From Nemertoderma westbladi (lineage: Eukaryota > Xenacoelomorpha > Nemertodermatida > Nemertodermatidae): 50,611 nt of DNA. This document shows positions 1 through 11,200 of the stretch, piece after piece. The stretch covers positions 1 to 50,611 of the forward strand of contig JAUCBJ010006391.1 of the NCBI GenBank assembly GCA_032718475.1, written 5' to 3'. The translations under genes were made by a program, and so were the position numbers. Position 1 is the stretch's first letter. Every line of letters begins with the position of its first letter. A model generated the notes under the pieces. That model had not been told where the DNA came from. It was given only the letters and a program-made list of their open reading frames with translations, and ran no database searches.

Positions 1-1605
1 ACCGATAACTTTACTTTACTTTTTCAAGTTACAGGTTAAAGTTCAGTATCTCCAAATCAGGCTGTCACCATAAATATAAATTCTTATAACTAGATGAGCT
101 GCACCCTGCACATTATAACTGCACAAATGTAAATTTATTATAACTAAAGGCATAATCGTACAATATGTTATGTAGTATATAAGCATACACTACATCTCCT
201 GGAATATAGTGTCTTTATTCAGGTACATCCCCCCCCCCCCCCCCCCCTATTTTCTTTTCTACAAATCTTAATGAGATTGCAGGAAATTTGAAACAGAGAT
301 AGTTTCACCTCCCTCCTCCTTGCTGGGTGAGCCAGTATTTTTATTTTCTCTTTCATTCTTTAGCTACAAGCGTTTGAAAAAAATGTCTCCGACGAAATTG
401 CACCAGTTACACCGCAGTTATTCTTCACACTTACTGTGATTTGTTTGTACTATTAGAAAGCTGGTTGTACAAGGATTCCAAATATGTAACACAATGTAAA
501 TTTCGTCGTAAAATAGCTGAGATATGAGCGTTTTAAACTTGCATGGTTTTGCATATGAGCGAGGCTATTTTATTATATTCAACATATTCTGGAATATGTT
601 GTTTATCCCATAAGTAGCTTGGCAACAATGCAACACCTCTTTAATCATACCAGTAGGGCCTACTGGTATGATTAAATACGTATGAGTAGGCCATGATCAT
701 ACTATTACGTAGCTACTCATGCATTAATAAAATGTTCCAGAATATGTTGTATTTATTTAATAGAATAAAATAGCCTCGCTCATATGCAAAACCATGCAAG
801 TTTGAAACGCTCATATCTCAGCAATTTTAAGACGAAATTTAGATTGTGTTACATATTTGGAATCCTTGCACAACCAGCTTTCCATCTGCATGCATACAAA
901 GAAAGACCTCTGCAGTAAAGACCTTAAAAAATGTCTACTGCATGTGAGCATGTCCTCATTTCACTTATACATAGACAGCCATGTTACAAACAAAGGATGT
1001 AACCGTAAAGTGTGTTTTAAATTCGAGGTGTTAGATAAAGGAATGGACTGAAAGTGTCATGATACGTAATTCTTCAGAATCGAATCTTTTATAATATACG
1101 GTACGGTTATGGTATCTGGTTTAAAAGTCTTATTTTCGCATAGTTTATTTTCCGCCAAAAATATCTCTAATTTGTCATCATTTTAGTAGCAATGCAATAT
1201 CAGCAAAATGTTTATATTAGGGGGGGGACTAATTAACCAACAATTTTCGTTCCCTTATTTAGGAGACTTCGTTTTACGAAAAATTATTGACATTTGGTAC
1301 ATATGTATAGAACATGTGGAATGTGGATATAAAATTTTCAATGTGGATGATATTAAACACGAAAACTGACATCGGAAATGAAATCACCAACCAGTCTTTT
1401 CTGAATTAGTCAACCCCCCCCCCCCCCCCCCCCCCGTAACTGGTCATTGTGCAATAAGTATAATATACTTTTGTGTCTATTTAATTTGTCGCTGGCTATG
1501 GCCTTGTGACCGTTATGGCAATTACAGTTATTGTTTCGTTTCTTATTTTGTTTCTACTGATATTGTAATTAATTTTTACAATTAAATATTATTTTTTATT
1601 TGTAG
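1..1605 (+). other. Intron upstream of the BRCA1-like 3' exon
   Basis: No convincing coding sequence. The stretch ends in a good 3' splice site, a T-rich tract followed by TTTGTAG at 1599-1605, directly before the open frame of the BRCA1-like exon, so I read it as the 3' part of an intron of that gene (inference). It holds a palindromic repeat copy at about 186-890, a 19-base C run at 229-247 and a 22-base C run at 1414-1435. The 64-codon frame at 857-1051 begins inside the palindrome and has no recognisable features. From about 1080 to 1410 I see only AT-rich sequence. Confidence 0.6.
186..890. repeat. Palindromic (foldback) element, copy A, right end truncated
   Basis: Bases ~440-600 and ~715-885 are inverted copies of each other: both read through AAGGATTCCAAATATGTAAC, GCTGAGATATGAGCG and CATGGTTTTGCATATGAGCG, on opposite strands. 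The outer left part (186-440: TCCTGGAATATAGTGT, a C run, then CTCCCTCCTCCTTGCTGGGT) matches the left arm of the complete relative at 42176-43034, but its mirror image is missing here, so this copy lost the outer part of its right arm. The tip carries a small perfect hairpin around 645-675 (CAGTAGGGCCTACTG). No transposase is present, so it would be non-autonomous. Confidence 0.75.
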
Positions 1606-4600
1606 GCCACCTGATGTAAATGTAAACGTCAGAGAAGGTATCGTTGGATCTTCCATTATATCACCAAACTTGTCTAACGCTGTCATTCATCAGGTGACAC
1701 CACCAGTTAGTACTGTTTCGATATCTCGCACGTCATCTACAATCTCTCAACCGGTTGTTCCGTCTACAATGCTGGAGATGGAAACACTCTCCCCCACCAT
1801 GAGGGCAATCTCCAGACAATTACCGTCGACACTTATACGATTACATTCACCTGCAACGGATCAGGTAGCTAAACCCCGTTATCGTGATGCTGATTATGTT
1901 GATGATTATGCGTCTTCGCCCATGTTCAGTCAGGATACCGACTCTATTGAATTTCCTAATGCGGTTTGGGATACTATAAACGCCATTGAAGATGAACACC
2001 CCGAAACTGAAGTATTACCTGATAGTGAAATTTCTCGTTCATATCAGGACATACAATTACAGAATAAACTCAAATCGCATGACTCCATATCAAGTGATTT
2101 CCGAAAGGATCTTTCAAGTAAACAACAAAAAAATATACGGTGCTTGAATGTTCACACACCGGTTGACAAGGGGCAGTTATTAGCCCCTGAAACTATGCAA
2201 AAGGTCCGATCATCTTCTGAAATGTTTGGAGCTCAAGCGGTTGTTGATTCGCCAATAGTTAACAGTCCTCACTTGACTGACCCAAATGTCGCCAATAGGA
2301 ATGTACCGCCAGGTTTTCCTTCCACCCATAAACAAACTCCTTTAAGTAGAGGGCAGCTTTTAGCTCCAGAAACTGTCGACAGGTTACATAATATGTCTGG
2401 CGATATATTTGCCACTCAAGCAGTTGTTGACTCGCCAATGGTAGGGAATAGTCCTAATTTATCACGATATAAATCGTGGCCTACTATTCACGTTCAGGAC
2501 ATTACCGAAAATCTTCATCAGAAATCGCAGCGACAAATTGATAGTACAGCATCTAGACTTAATTTTGACAATTGCAGCATGTTGTCTGAGCCTAAAAGTG
2601 AGGGTATTATGTCAAGGGAGAACATAGTAACAAGAGAATCGCCGCTTAAATCTTCCAAAGACTCCTCGAGTTGTAAGAAATTGGACAACACGTTAAGTGG
2701 CGACAAGAGTAGTGTATCGCAATCGAAAGGGGTTTTCAAGGTCTGCACATTTGTAAGAGGTTCCTATCCGCCTCATGGATTCCCGAAGAAACACTCACTA
2801 CCTCATAGGTCTACCACTAGTGTAAAGGAATCGAGGTTATCTGTTTCGGTAGAAACTCAAACTGATGAACTTATTGTTACCTGTTGCTCTTGTAAAACCG
2901 GCGTTAATGTGAGTACACTCGAATCTGAGGGGGGGACGAGTTGGCCTTCAAGAAGGAAGACGTTACAAAGATTAGAAGACGTAGAAGCATACGTTTGTCA
3001 CCAAACAGACCAAAGTTATGGTGTCGAGCTAGTTGTTGGTAAAGACACCGACCTAAATAATGTTCAACCAACCATGGTAGATGAGGAAGTAGTTCCATAT
3101 GTTGCAATCACTCCGCAACTTTCTCCCACACACCCCAATCAAGACATGCGACATGAAATGCCTTTAGTGGTTAATGATAAACAATTGAGTGTGGAATTGC
3201 CAGAAAAGGGTGACGATATTCTTAGCAACGAGGTAGAACGACTGAGTCATCATGAAGTGCTGATGGCTGACAGTTCGGTGTCTGCATTCTCTGCTACATC
3301 GGGTCTTGGAGATATGTGTTCTAAATTTAGTCTTGCATCATCTTCACAGCCGGATGACTATGTTAATAAAGATAGCGTGAAATCTCTTCCCAATGATGGA
3401 ATTAGTGCTCAAAGTGGACTTTTAGAAGAAGTTTGTGTAGAAGACTCCCCAAAGCTCAATAGATCTGTATCTAGTATCTTAGACACCAAATCTTATTTTT
3501 CTATTAGGGATGGTGGCCAGCATAAACTAAGATCATCTAATTCTAAAAGATCTTTAGGTAACATTACTGATCAGGCTAATAGTACCACCCATCAGTCATT
3601 TGACTGCAATATTGGCGATTATGCTACTAAAGTGCAATCAAATGTATTGGATGCTTCTAGTGTCATTGTCAACAGATCCCAGCTTATGGACGGTATGTTT
3701 AGTTTGGAGGACAACTCCCAAAACAGTGTAGTATTAATAAAGGATGGTGCTGAGAGTGTTTTAACTCGTAGCAGTTTGGGTGACAATACTTCATCAAATG
3801 CGAACAAAAATGTACCCATTGGTGTGGTTGATGCTTTCACCGATGTAGTTATTGAGGGTGGTAAAGTGAATGCCAACACTAACAGACTTTCATCGTCTCC
3901 TATTAGTATCTCACAAACTGACTTTCATGAGATTGACAATAATGCAGTAGATAAGAGGACCAGTCCATCGCACACAAACACAGCAAGCAGCAAGACAAAT
4001 TGTGATACAAACGGCTCTAAGTGCGATACATCGGCACAGAGCAATACTTCTGAAACGAACCCAAAAAGAAATCGACTACGGAAACGAAAGGCTAAATCTG
4101 CTCAACTTAGTCAACAAAGCAACCCCTCCAATGCAGTTCCATCAACAGCATCAACTGATGATTTACTGGCAACTAACGGTGACGATGTTGTTGAACCAAT
4201 TACCAAGCGAAGTAAAAATGTATTTCTGTTAGACGATGTCATGGGTGCAGTGGAAACTGCCAACAATTCAAACATGCTTGAAGAACTTCCTTTCGATCAA
4301 GTTAGATATAATGATAACATCTCTACTTATCCAGAAGCATCGTTAATAAAATGTAGAAATGTGGAAAAGCTCGATCAAGCTTCACTTCCACAAGACGAGG
4401 ACGCGATAATCGATAATGAGCCAGATTATTTACAGATGGGTGATGATGATGATCACTTTACATCAGTGTCTCAATTTAACTGTGTAGTTGGAAATGAAAA
4501 ATCCACGAATGAGGTTTCACACGATTTTCAACAACCGGATGCTTGTAATGTAATTATAGAAGAAAATTACAAAGGCTATCCAAATCCTGTAACACATCTT

Positions 4601-6097
4601 TATAATGAAATGAACAATTTTGAAGCCATAAGTTTGAAACAGAATGATCCCCATTTGCAGGACACTTTGATATTGGATGACGATCTGGAGACTCAGATGA
4701 ACGAGAGTTTCGTGGCTCCTACTCCTGTTAAAGAAGTCGCTCTACTTGGGTCTTCCTTTCCGGACTGTCCTGCCGTCGCTTGCGAGGCTACCGAAGAACA
4801 CGAGAACGACGAGTTGATTTGGTCGAATTGCGACGCCCTCGATGATGACGTGTGCTTACTAGTTGGTGCGGATGACGAGAGCATCGATGCTGGTAAGGTA
4901 GAACAAACCACAAACATCACGGATTTTGAAAATGACGTCAGTAAATCTGTTTTTGGGGAATCTATTCGAGATGGTTTAAGTATAATTGGTAAACGAAATG
5001 CAATCACCGATGAAGTTTCAGTGAATGAAATTCCACCAGAGTTACTCTTAGAGACGCAGTTCACTGGCGATGAGCACGCCGAAATTAATCCGCCTGATAT
5101 TAATGTCGACCCAGCTACCACGCCCATGAAAAAAACCAACAGACCATCTGCGTTTTATACACCTGTTAATCGAAACATCGGAAGTCGCCCAAACAATAGC
5201 GCTAGATCTGAAAAATCGGTGCGAAAACAAGTCTTGGTTGCCAAAGACCTGGATGGGATGGAAGCTGTAGATGATACGGCACAACCGACTGTCATCTTCG
5301 ATAAATGTCCGTACAACGAAGACGAATTGAAACAAATTCGCCCCCAATTCCAAAGCGCGTCGAAAACACTTAAAGAACGCGGAGACCACAACCGATCTGT
5401 CGAGCGGGAGGCCCCACGGCGTCAAATGTCCATAGTAGTTTCGGGTATGGACAAAGACCAGTTTAAGCGACTCGTCGAATTCCAACAGAAATTCAAATGC
5501 TCTATTTCCAGATCGTTTAAAGTGGATATGACCACTCACGTAATAATGAAGACATCACCGGGTAGTTTAACCTGCGAGCGAACTCTTAAATACTTTATGG
5601 GTATTTGTCAGGGGTGTTACATCATTAGTTTCGAGTGGATTGTGGAATCGTTGAAACTCGGTCGTGTAGTGGATGAGGAGGAGTTCGAGTTAAACAACGA
5701 GGGTGGTAGTGGCGTTCCGAGGATGGCGAGACTCCATCGCTCGCAAGGAAGTCCGAGACTTATATTCTCAAACTTCCAGGTAGCGTTGTTCGGAAGAATT
5801 CCTGACCTTCCCAAGGACGACCTGCATTGGATGCTGTTACAGTTTGGGGGTACGGTAGTTGATAATGTCACCAACTTGGTACCCCCCTCGGGTAAACAGG
5901 CGTTGATTTTAACTCAACCCCTTTCTACAGATGATGTTGAATCGGCTTCTAAACTCTCTCAATTATCTTCAGACTATAAAGCCCGCGTATTGTCCATTCA
6001 TTGGCTCCTTGACTCTATAAATTACTATTCTTCCGATACCTGTGACTTTTCTCGGTATGAAATTGTCCCTTTCATTAGTTCGTTGATCGCAATTTAA
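1606..6097 (+). CDS. brca1: BRCA1 homologue, large 3'-terminal exon with tandem BRCT domains (partial)
   Basis: The C-terminal ~220 residues are clearly BRCA1-type BRCT repeats. BRCT1 (about 5425-5690) has the phosphoserine-pocket residues of human BRCA1: the SG pair (5441-5446; S1655/G1656 equivalents) and RTLK (5579-5590; R1699-K1702 equivalents) inside CERTLKYFMGI, after THVIMKT. BRCT2 (about 5755-6070) has the WMLLQFGG and HWLLDS signatures. The rest is a long, low-conservation region rich in Ser, Asn and Asp, with a basic NLS-like run (KRNRLRKRKAK, about 4063-4095), many SQ/TQ sites (possible ATM/ATR targets) and two GQLLAPET repeats 60 codons apart. The exon opens at 1606 after an acceptor. 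There is no suitable ATG and the RING domain is absent, so the N-terminal exons lie upstream of the window. Role by family: BARD1 partner in homologous recombination and checkpoint signalling. No stop or frameshift interrupts the ~1,497 codons, so it appears functional. Confidence 0.9.
2126..2470 (+). repeat. Internal 60-codon protein duplication in the BRCA1-like exon
   Basis: GQLLAPET is encoded at 2171-2194 and again at 2351-2374, exactly 180 bp apart. Each copy is preceded by a TP pair (HTPVDK, KQTPLSR) and followed about 13 residues later by QAVVDSP and a second SP. The proline-directed serines would suit CDK-type phosphorylation (inference). The DNA identity is modest, so the duplication is old and kept at protein level. 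Confidence 0.75.
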
Positions 6098-6574
6098 ATC
6101 TATGCAGTATATTTATAGCAATTTAATACAATAAGTTATCCAATTTTCTGTAAAGGTGGAGGGGGGAGGGGGTAAGTTGGTATGAAGCCATAGAGCCAAA
6201 TATTACGAACCGATTAACAGACCACAGACAAAAATATTTGAGCGGGAAGGTTCAAACTTTAAAGCAAAATATCTCAGAATTACATTTTTAGATTTTTCAA
6301 TTTTTCAAAATACTCCTCCGCCATTTTTCACTCAAATTCGATAATTGATAGCTCGTTTGAAATGTTTTTTTGAAGATATTGAAAAACTCTCCAGCACATT
6401 TAAAATAATTAATTAAAAATTGATGATTTAAAAAATAGGCTGGAAAGTTTTTGTAGATTCGATGAATCCAAGAAACTTTGTTTCAAAAAAGTTCTGATAA
6501 AGATTAAGGGAGTAGTAATGTTTTTACTGAAATATTTAATTCTGCCGCTCGCCACTTGAGGGATACAAAAAATT
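6098..6574. other. BRCA1 3' flank / probable 3' UTR
   Basis: AT-rich sequence without a supported gene. AATACAATAAG at about 6126 could act as a weak polyadenylation signal; there is no canonical AATAAA nearby. A purine-rich run (GGTGGAGGGGGGAGGGGG) lies at about 6156-6173. Confidence 0.4.
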
Positions 6575-7145
6575 TCAACTCCATTTTTGGTGCTCTTTGA
6601 CCTCCCCCACTTTGGCTTCATTTTTGTTGCTCTTTGACCTTCCCCACGTTGGCTCCAATTTTGTTGCTCTTTGACCTCCCCCACGTTGGCTCCATTTTTG
6701 TTGCTCTTTGACCTCCCCCATTTTGGCTCCATTTTTGTTGCTCTTTGACCTCCCCAATTTCGGCTCCATTTTTGTTGCTCTTTGACCTCCCCCACTTTGG
6801 CTCCATTTTTGTTGCTCTTTGACCTCCCCCACGTTGGCTCCATTTTTGTTACTCTTTGACTTCCCCCACGTTGGCTCCATTTTTGTTGCTCTTTGACCTC
6901 CCCCACGTTGGCTCCATTTTTGTTGCTCTTTGACCTCCCCCACGTTGGCTCCATTTTTGTTGCTCTTTGACCTTCCCCACGTTGGCTCCATTTTTGTTGC
7001 TCTTTGACCTCCCCCACGTTGGCTCCATTTTTGTTGCTCTTTGACCTTCCCCACGTTGGCTCCATTTTTGTTGCTCTTTGACCTTCCCCACGTTGGGTCC
7101 ATTTTTGTTGCTCTTTGACCTCCCCCCACGTTGGCTCGATTTTTG
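6575..7145. repeat. 37-bp minisatellite, about 15 copies
   Basis: Tandem units carrying TTTTTGTTGCTCTTTGACC followed by a pyrimidine run and CACGTTGGCTCC; successive units are 37 bp apart, with scattered substitutions (for example CACTTTGG, ATTTTGG). Because 37 is not a multiple of three and the unit lacks minus-strand stops, all three minus frames stay open across the array and give long artificial frames with a 37-residue period. The sequence simply ends at 7145-7150 in unrelated AT-rich DNA. Confidence 0.95.
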
Positions 7146-8289
7146 TTTCACCCCCAAGTTGGTTGAACACAACATAACAGTGCTACTTACGTACCACACC
7201 ATATTAGAGCTGTTTTAAAAAATCCCCCCTCCACCAACCCTTGAATTAATGTAGGCCTACATGTAGTTTGACGTGCTTAGTGAGGTTATGCATGATACTT
7301 AACTTAGTTAAGGAGTATTAAGGTACAACATTGCTCTGTTTATAAACTGGACCAATAATAACAAATTATTTTGATTATTTTATTATTTATTTTTGAATTG
7401 TTTATGCAATAAATTGTGTGTAAGTTGAAATGCGTCTCCGAGACAGTCTCACTGGTTATGGTTAGTCTTACTAATTCTACGAATTTTTATCTCTATTTAA
7501 TTATAAAGGAAAATTCGCTAAGAAAAACAGTCATATTTTGCCGAGAAATAATTTTACTAACGAAAACTCTAAAGTTATTTCTGTTTATATTTAATTTTTG
7601 TGTTGTAGGACTATATATTTATATGAAATAAATGTTTATTTATATTTATAAACGGTTTAGATGTAACATGATTAATTTTTTTTATGGTCTCTATCTAATG
7701 ACACGACCCCCTCCCTGATTTGTCTGCATTGTTAATGAGATAGCAATGCAATTTGAAGTAGCGATAATTTTAAGCCTCCCTTTTTTTACTGATCGAAATT
7801 GTTAACAATAATTACACTACTATGTCCACTACTAACAACTGTACCAGTACTCGACTACTGGCAATGAAATCGATATTAAGAAATCCTTTAAAAACGCATT
7901 TCCATCGGTACACTGTAGAATAGGAACGACCGACCGGTAATTGAGCGGTACCTGAGCGGTTTACAGCTGTACACGTTTAAAGCTGCATCATTGGTGAAAG
8001 GAATCAGAGCAACCGGAATATTATATTATTCTACTGTAAAGCCGTAGGAAGTCGGTTGAATTGACAAGATGACTGAATACAATGTTTGTATTTGGTGAAT
8101 GCCTACGTATTTAAAACAACCACATAAAAAATGTATTTTTAATTCGTCAAAATTTTCAAAAAATTGTGGTTCAAAGTGGGGTTCTAATCTTTAAAATTTA
8201 TACAGTCTTGAAAATATAATAATATTTATGAAAAGTTAACATAAAGCGGCTGCATCTCGAATAGTACCGTACATAATGTATATTTTTCA
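7146..8289. other. Intergenic AT-rich sequence
   Basis: No gene seen. It includes a TAGGCCTA octamer near 7252 and an AT-rich block at 7320-7680. The short frame at 7416-7631 is low-complexity and hydrophobic by chance. From about 8300 the sequence passes into the satellite. Confidence 0.5.
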
Positions 8290-11200
8290 GAACGCTTTTT
8301 GTCCTCTAAGATCTAAGTTACCAAGTTCGTCTAAGATCTAAGTTAGTCTAAGATCTAAGTTACTAAGTTCATTTAAGATCTAAGTTACCAAGTTCGTCTA
8401 AGATCTAAGTTACCACGTTCGTCTAAAATCTAAGTTACCAAGTTCGTCTAAGATCTAAGTTACCAAGTTCGTCTAAGATCTAAGTAACCAAGTTCGTCTA
8501 AGATCTAAGTTACCAAGTTCGTCTAAGATCTAAGTTACTAAGTTCGTGTAAGATCTAAGTTACCAAGTTCGTCTAATATCTAAGTTACGAAGTTCGTCTA
8601 AGATGTAAGTTACCAAGTTCGTCTAAGATCTATGTTTATGTTACCAAGTTTCTCTAAGATCTAAGTTACCAAGTTCGTCTAAGATATATGTTACCAAGTT
8701 CGCCTAAGATCTAAGTTACTAAGTTTGTCTAAGATCTAAGTATCCAAGTTCGTCTAAGATCTATGTTACTAAGTTCGTCTAAGATCTATTTTCCTCTAAG
8801 ATTTATGTTCATCTAAGATCTATGTTTGTCTAAGCCCATGTTCGTCTAAGATCTATGTTCGTCTAAGATTATTCTCGTCTAATATCTATCTTCCTCTAAG
8901 GTTTAAGTTCATCTAAGATCTAAGTTACCAAGTTCGTCTAAGTTACTAAGCTCGCCTAACATCTAAATTACCAAGTTCATCTAAGATCTGAGTTACTAAG
9001 TTCGTCTAAGGTCTAAGTTACCAAGTTCGTCTAAGATCTAAGTTACCAAGGTCGACTAAGATCTAAGTTACTAAGTACGTCTAAAATCTAAGTTACCAAC
9101 TTCGTCTAAGATCTAAGTTATTAAGTTAGTCTAAGATCTAAGTTACCAAGTTCGTCCAAGATCTATGTTACCCAGTTCGTCTAAGATCTAAGTTACTAAG
9201 TTCGTCTAAGATCTAAGTTCGTCCAAGATCTATGTCGTCTAAGACCTATGTTCGTCTACGATCTATGTTCGTCTAAGATCTAAGTTCGTCTATCTAAGTT
9301 CGTCTAAGATCTAAGTTCGTCTAAGACTTAAGTTGCCATGTTCGTTTAAGATCTAAGTTCGTCTAAGACCTAAGTTACCATGTTCGTCTAAGATCTAATT
9401 TACTAAGTTCGTCTAAGATCTAAGTTTGTCTAAGATCTATGTCGTTTAAGACCTATGTTCGTCTAAGATCTATGTTCGTCTAAGATCTAAGTTCGTATAA
9501 GAGCTAAGTTTCCATGTTTGCCTAAGATCTAAGTTACTAAGTTCGTCTAAGATCTAAGTTCATCTACGATCTATGTTTGTCCAAGATTTATTTTCGTCGA
9601 AGATCTAAGTTCGTCTAAGATCTATGTCGTCTAAGACCTATGTTCGTCTAAGATCTAGGCTCGTCTAAGATCTAAGTTTGTCTAAGACCTAAGATACCAT
9701 GTTCGCCTAAGATCTATGTTACTAATTCTATCTAAGTTCATATACGATCTATGTTCGCCTAAGATCTATGTTTGTCTAAGATCTATGTTCGTCTAAGATC
9801 TAGGTTCGTCTAAGATCTATGTTCGTCTAAGATCTAAGTTCATCTACGATCTATGTTCGTCTAAGATCTATGTTCGTTTAAGATCTATGTTAGTCTAAGA
9901 TCTATATTCGTCTAAGATCTATGTTCGTCTAAGATCTAAGTTCATCTACGATATATGTTCGTCTAAGATCTATGTTCATCTAGATCTATTTTTGTCTAAG
10001 ATCTAAGTTCGTCTAAGATCTATGTTCGTCTAAGAGCTATGTTCGTCTAAGATCTAAGTTCATATACGATCTATGTTCGTCTAAGATCTATGTTCATCTA
10101 AGATATACATTCGTCTAAGATCTAAGTTCTTCTAAGACCTAAGTTACCATGTTCTCCTAAGATCTAAGTTACTAAGTTCATCTAAGATCTATGTTCGTAT
10201 ATGATATATGTTCGTCTAAGATATAAGTTCGTCTAAGATCTATGTCGTCTAAAATCTAAATTCGTCTAAGATCTATGTTCGTCTAAGATCTATGTTCGTC
10301 TAAAATCTTGTTACTAATTCTATCTAAGTTCATCTACGATCTAAGTTCATCTACGATCTCTGTTCGCCTAAGATCTATGTTCGTCTAAGATCTATGTTCG
10401 TCTAAGATCTAAGATCGTCTAAGATCTATGTTCGTCTAAGATCTAAGTTCGTCTAAAATCTATGTTCGTCTAAGATCTATGTTCGTTTAAGATCTATGTT
10501 AGTCTAAGATATATATTCGTCTAAGATCTATGTTCGTCTAAGATCTAAGTTAATCTACGATCTATGTTCGTCTAAGATATATGTTCATCTAAGATCTATT
10601 TTCGTCTAAGATCTAAGTACGTCTAAGATCTATGTTCGTCTAAGATCTATGTTCTTCTAAGATCTAAGTTCATCTACGATCTATGTTCGTCTAAGATCTA
10701 TGTCGTCTAAAATCTAAGTTCGTCTAAGATTTATGTTCGTCTAAGATCTATGTTTGTCTAAGATCTATGTTCGTCTAAAATCTTGTTACTAATTCTATCT
10801 AAGTTCATCTACGATCTAAGTTCATCTTCGATCTCTGTTCGCCAAAAATATATGTTCGTCTAAGATCTATGTTCGTCTAAGATCGGCTAAGATCTATGTT
10901 CGTCTAAGATCTATGTTCGTCTAAGATCTAAGTTCGTCTAAGATCTATGTTCGTCTAAGATCTATGTTCGTTTAAGATCTATGTTAGTCTAAGATATATA
11001 TTCGTCTAAGATCTATGTTCGTCTAAGATCTAAGTTCATCTACGATCTATGTTCGTCTAAGATCTATGTTCATCTAAGATCTATTTTCGTCTAAGATCTA
11101 AGTACGTCTAAGATCTATGTTCGTCTAAGATATATGTTCTTCTAAGATCTAAGTTCATCTACGATCTATGTTCGTCTAAGATCTATGTTCATCTAAGATA

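Noticed and set aside
857-1051. 64-codon plus-strand frame
   Set aside because: Begins within a palindromic repeat inside an intron; no homology recognised.
2518-5874. Several minus-strand frames of 60-160 codons
   Set aside because: Shadows of the BRCA1-like coding strand, which has clear domain homology.
6409-7202. Long minus-strand frames with repeats such as KEQQKWSQRG
   Set aside because: They run through a 37-bp minisatellite in all three frames at once; same protein period in every frame, no start context, no domain.
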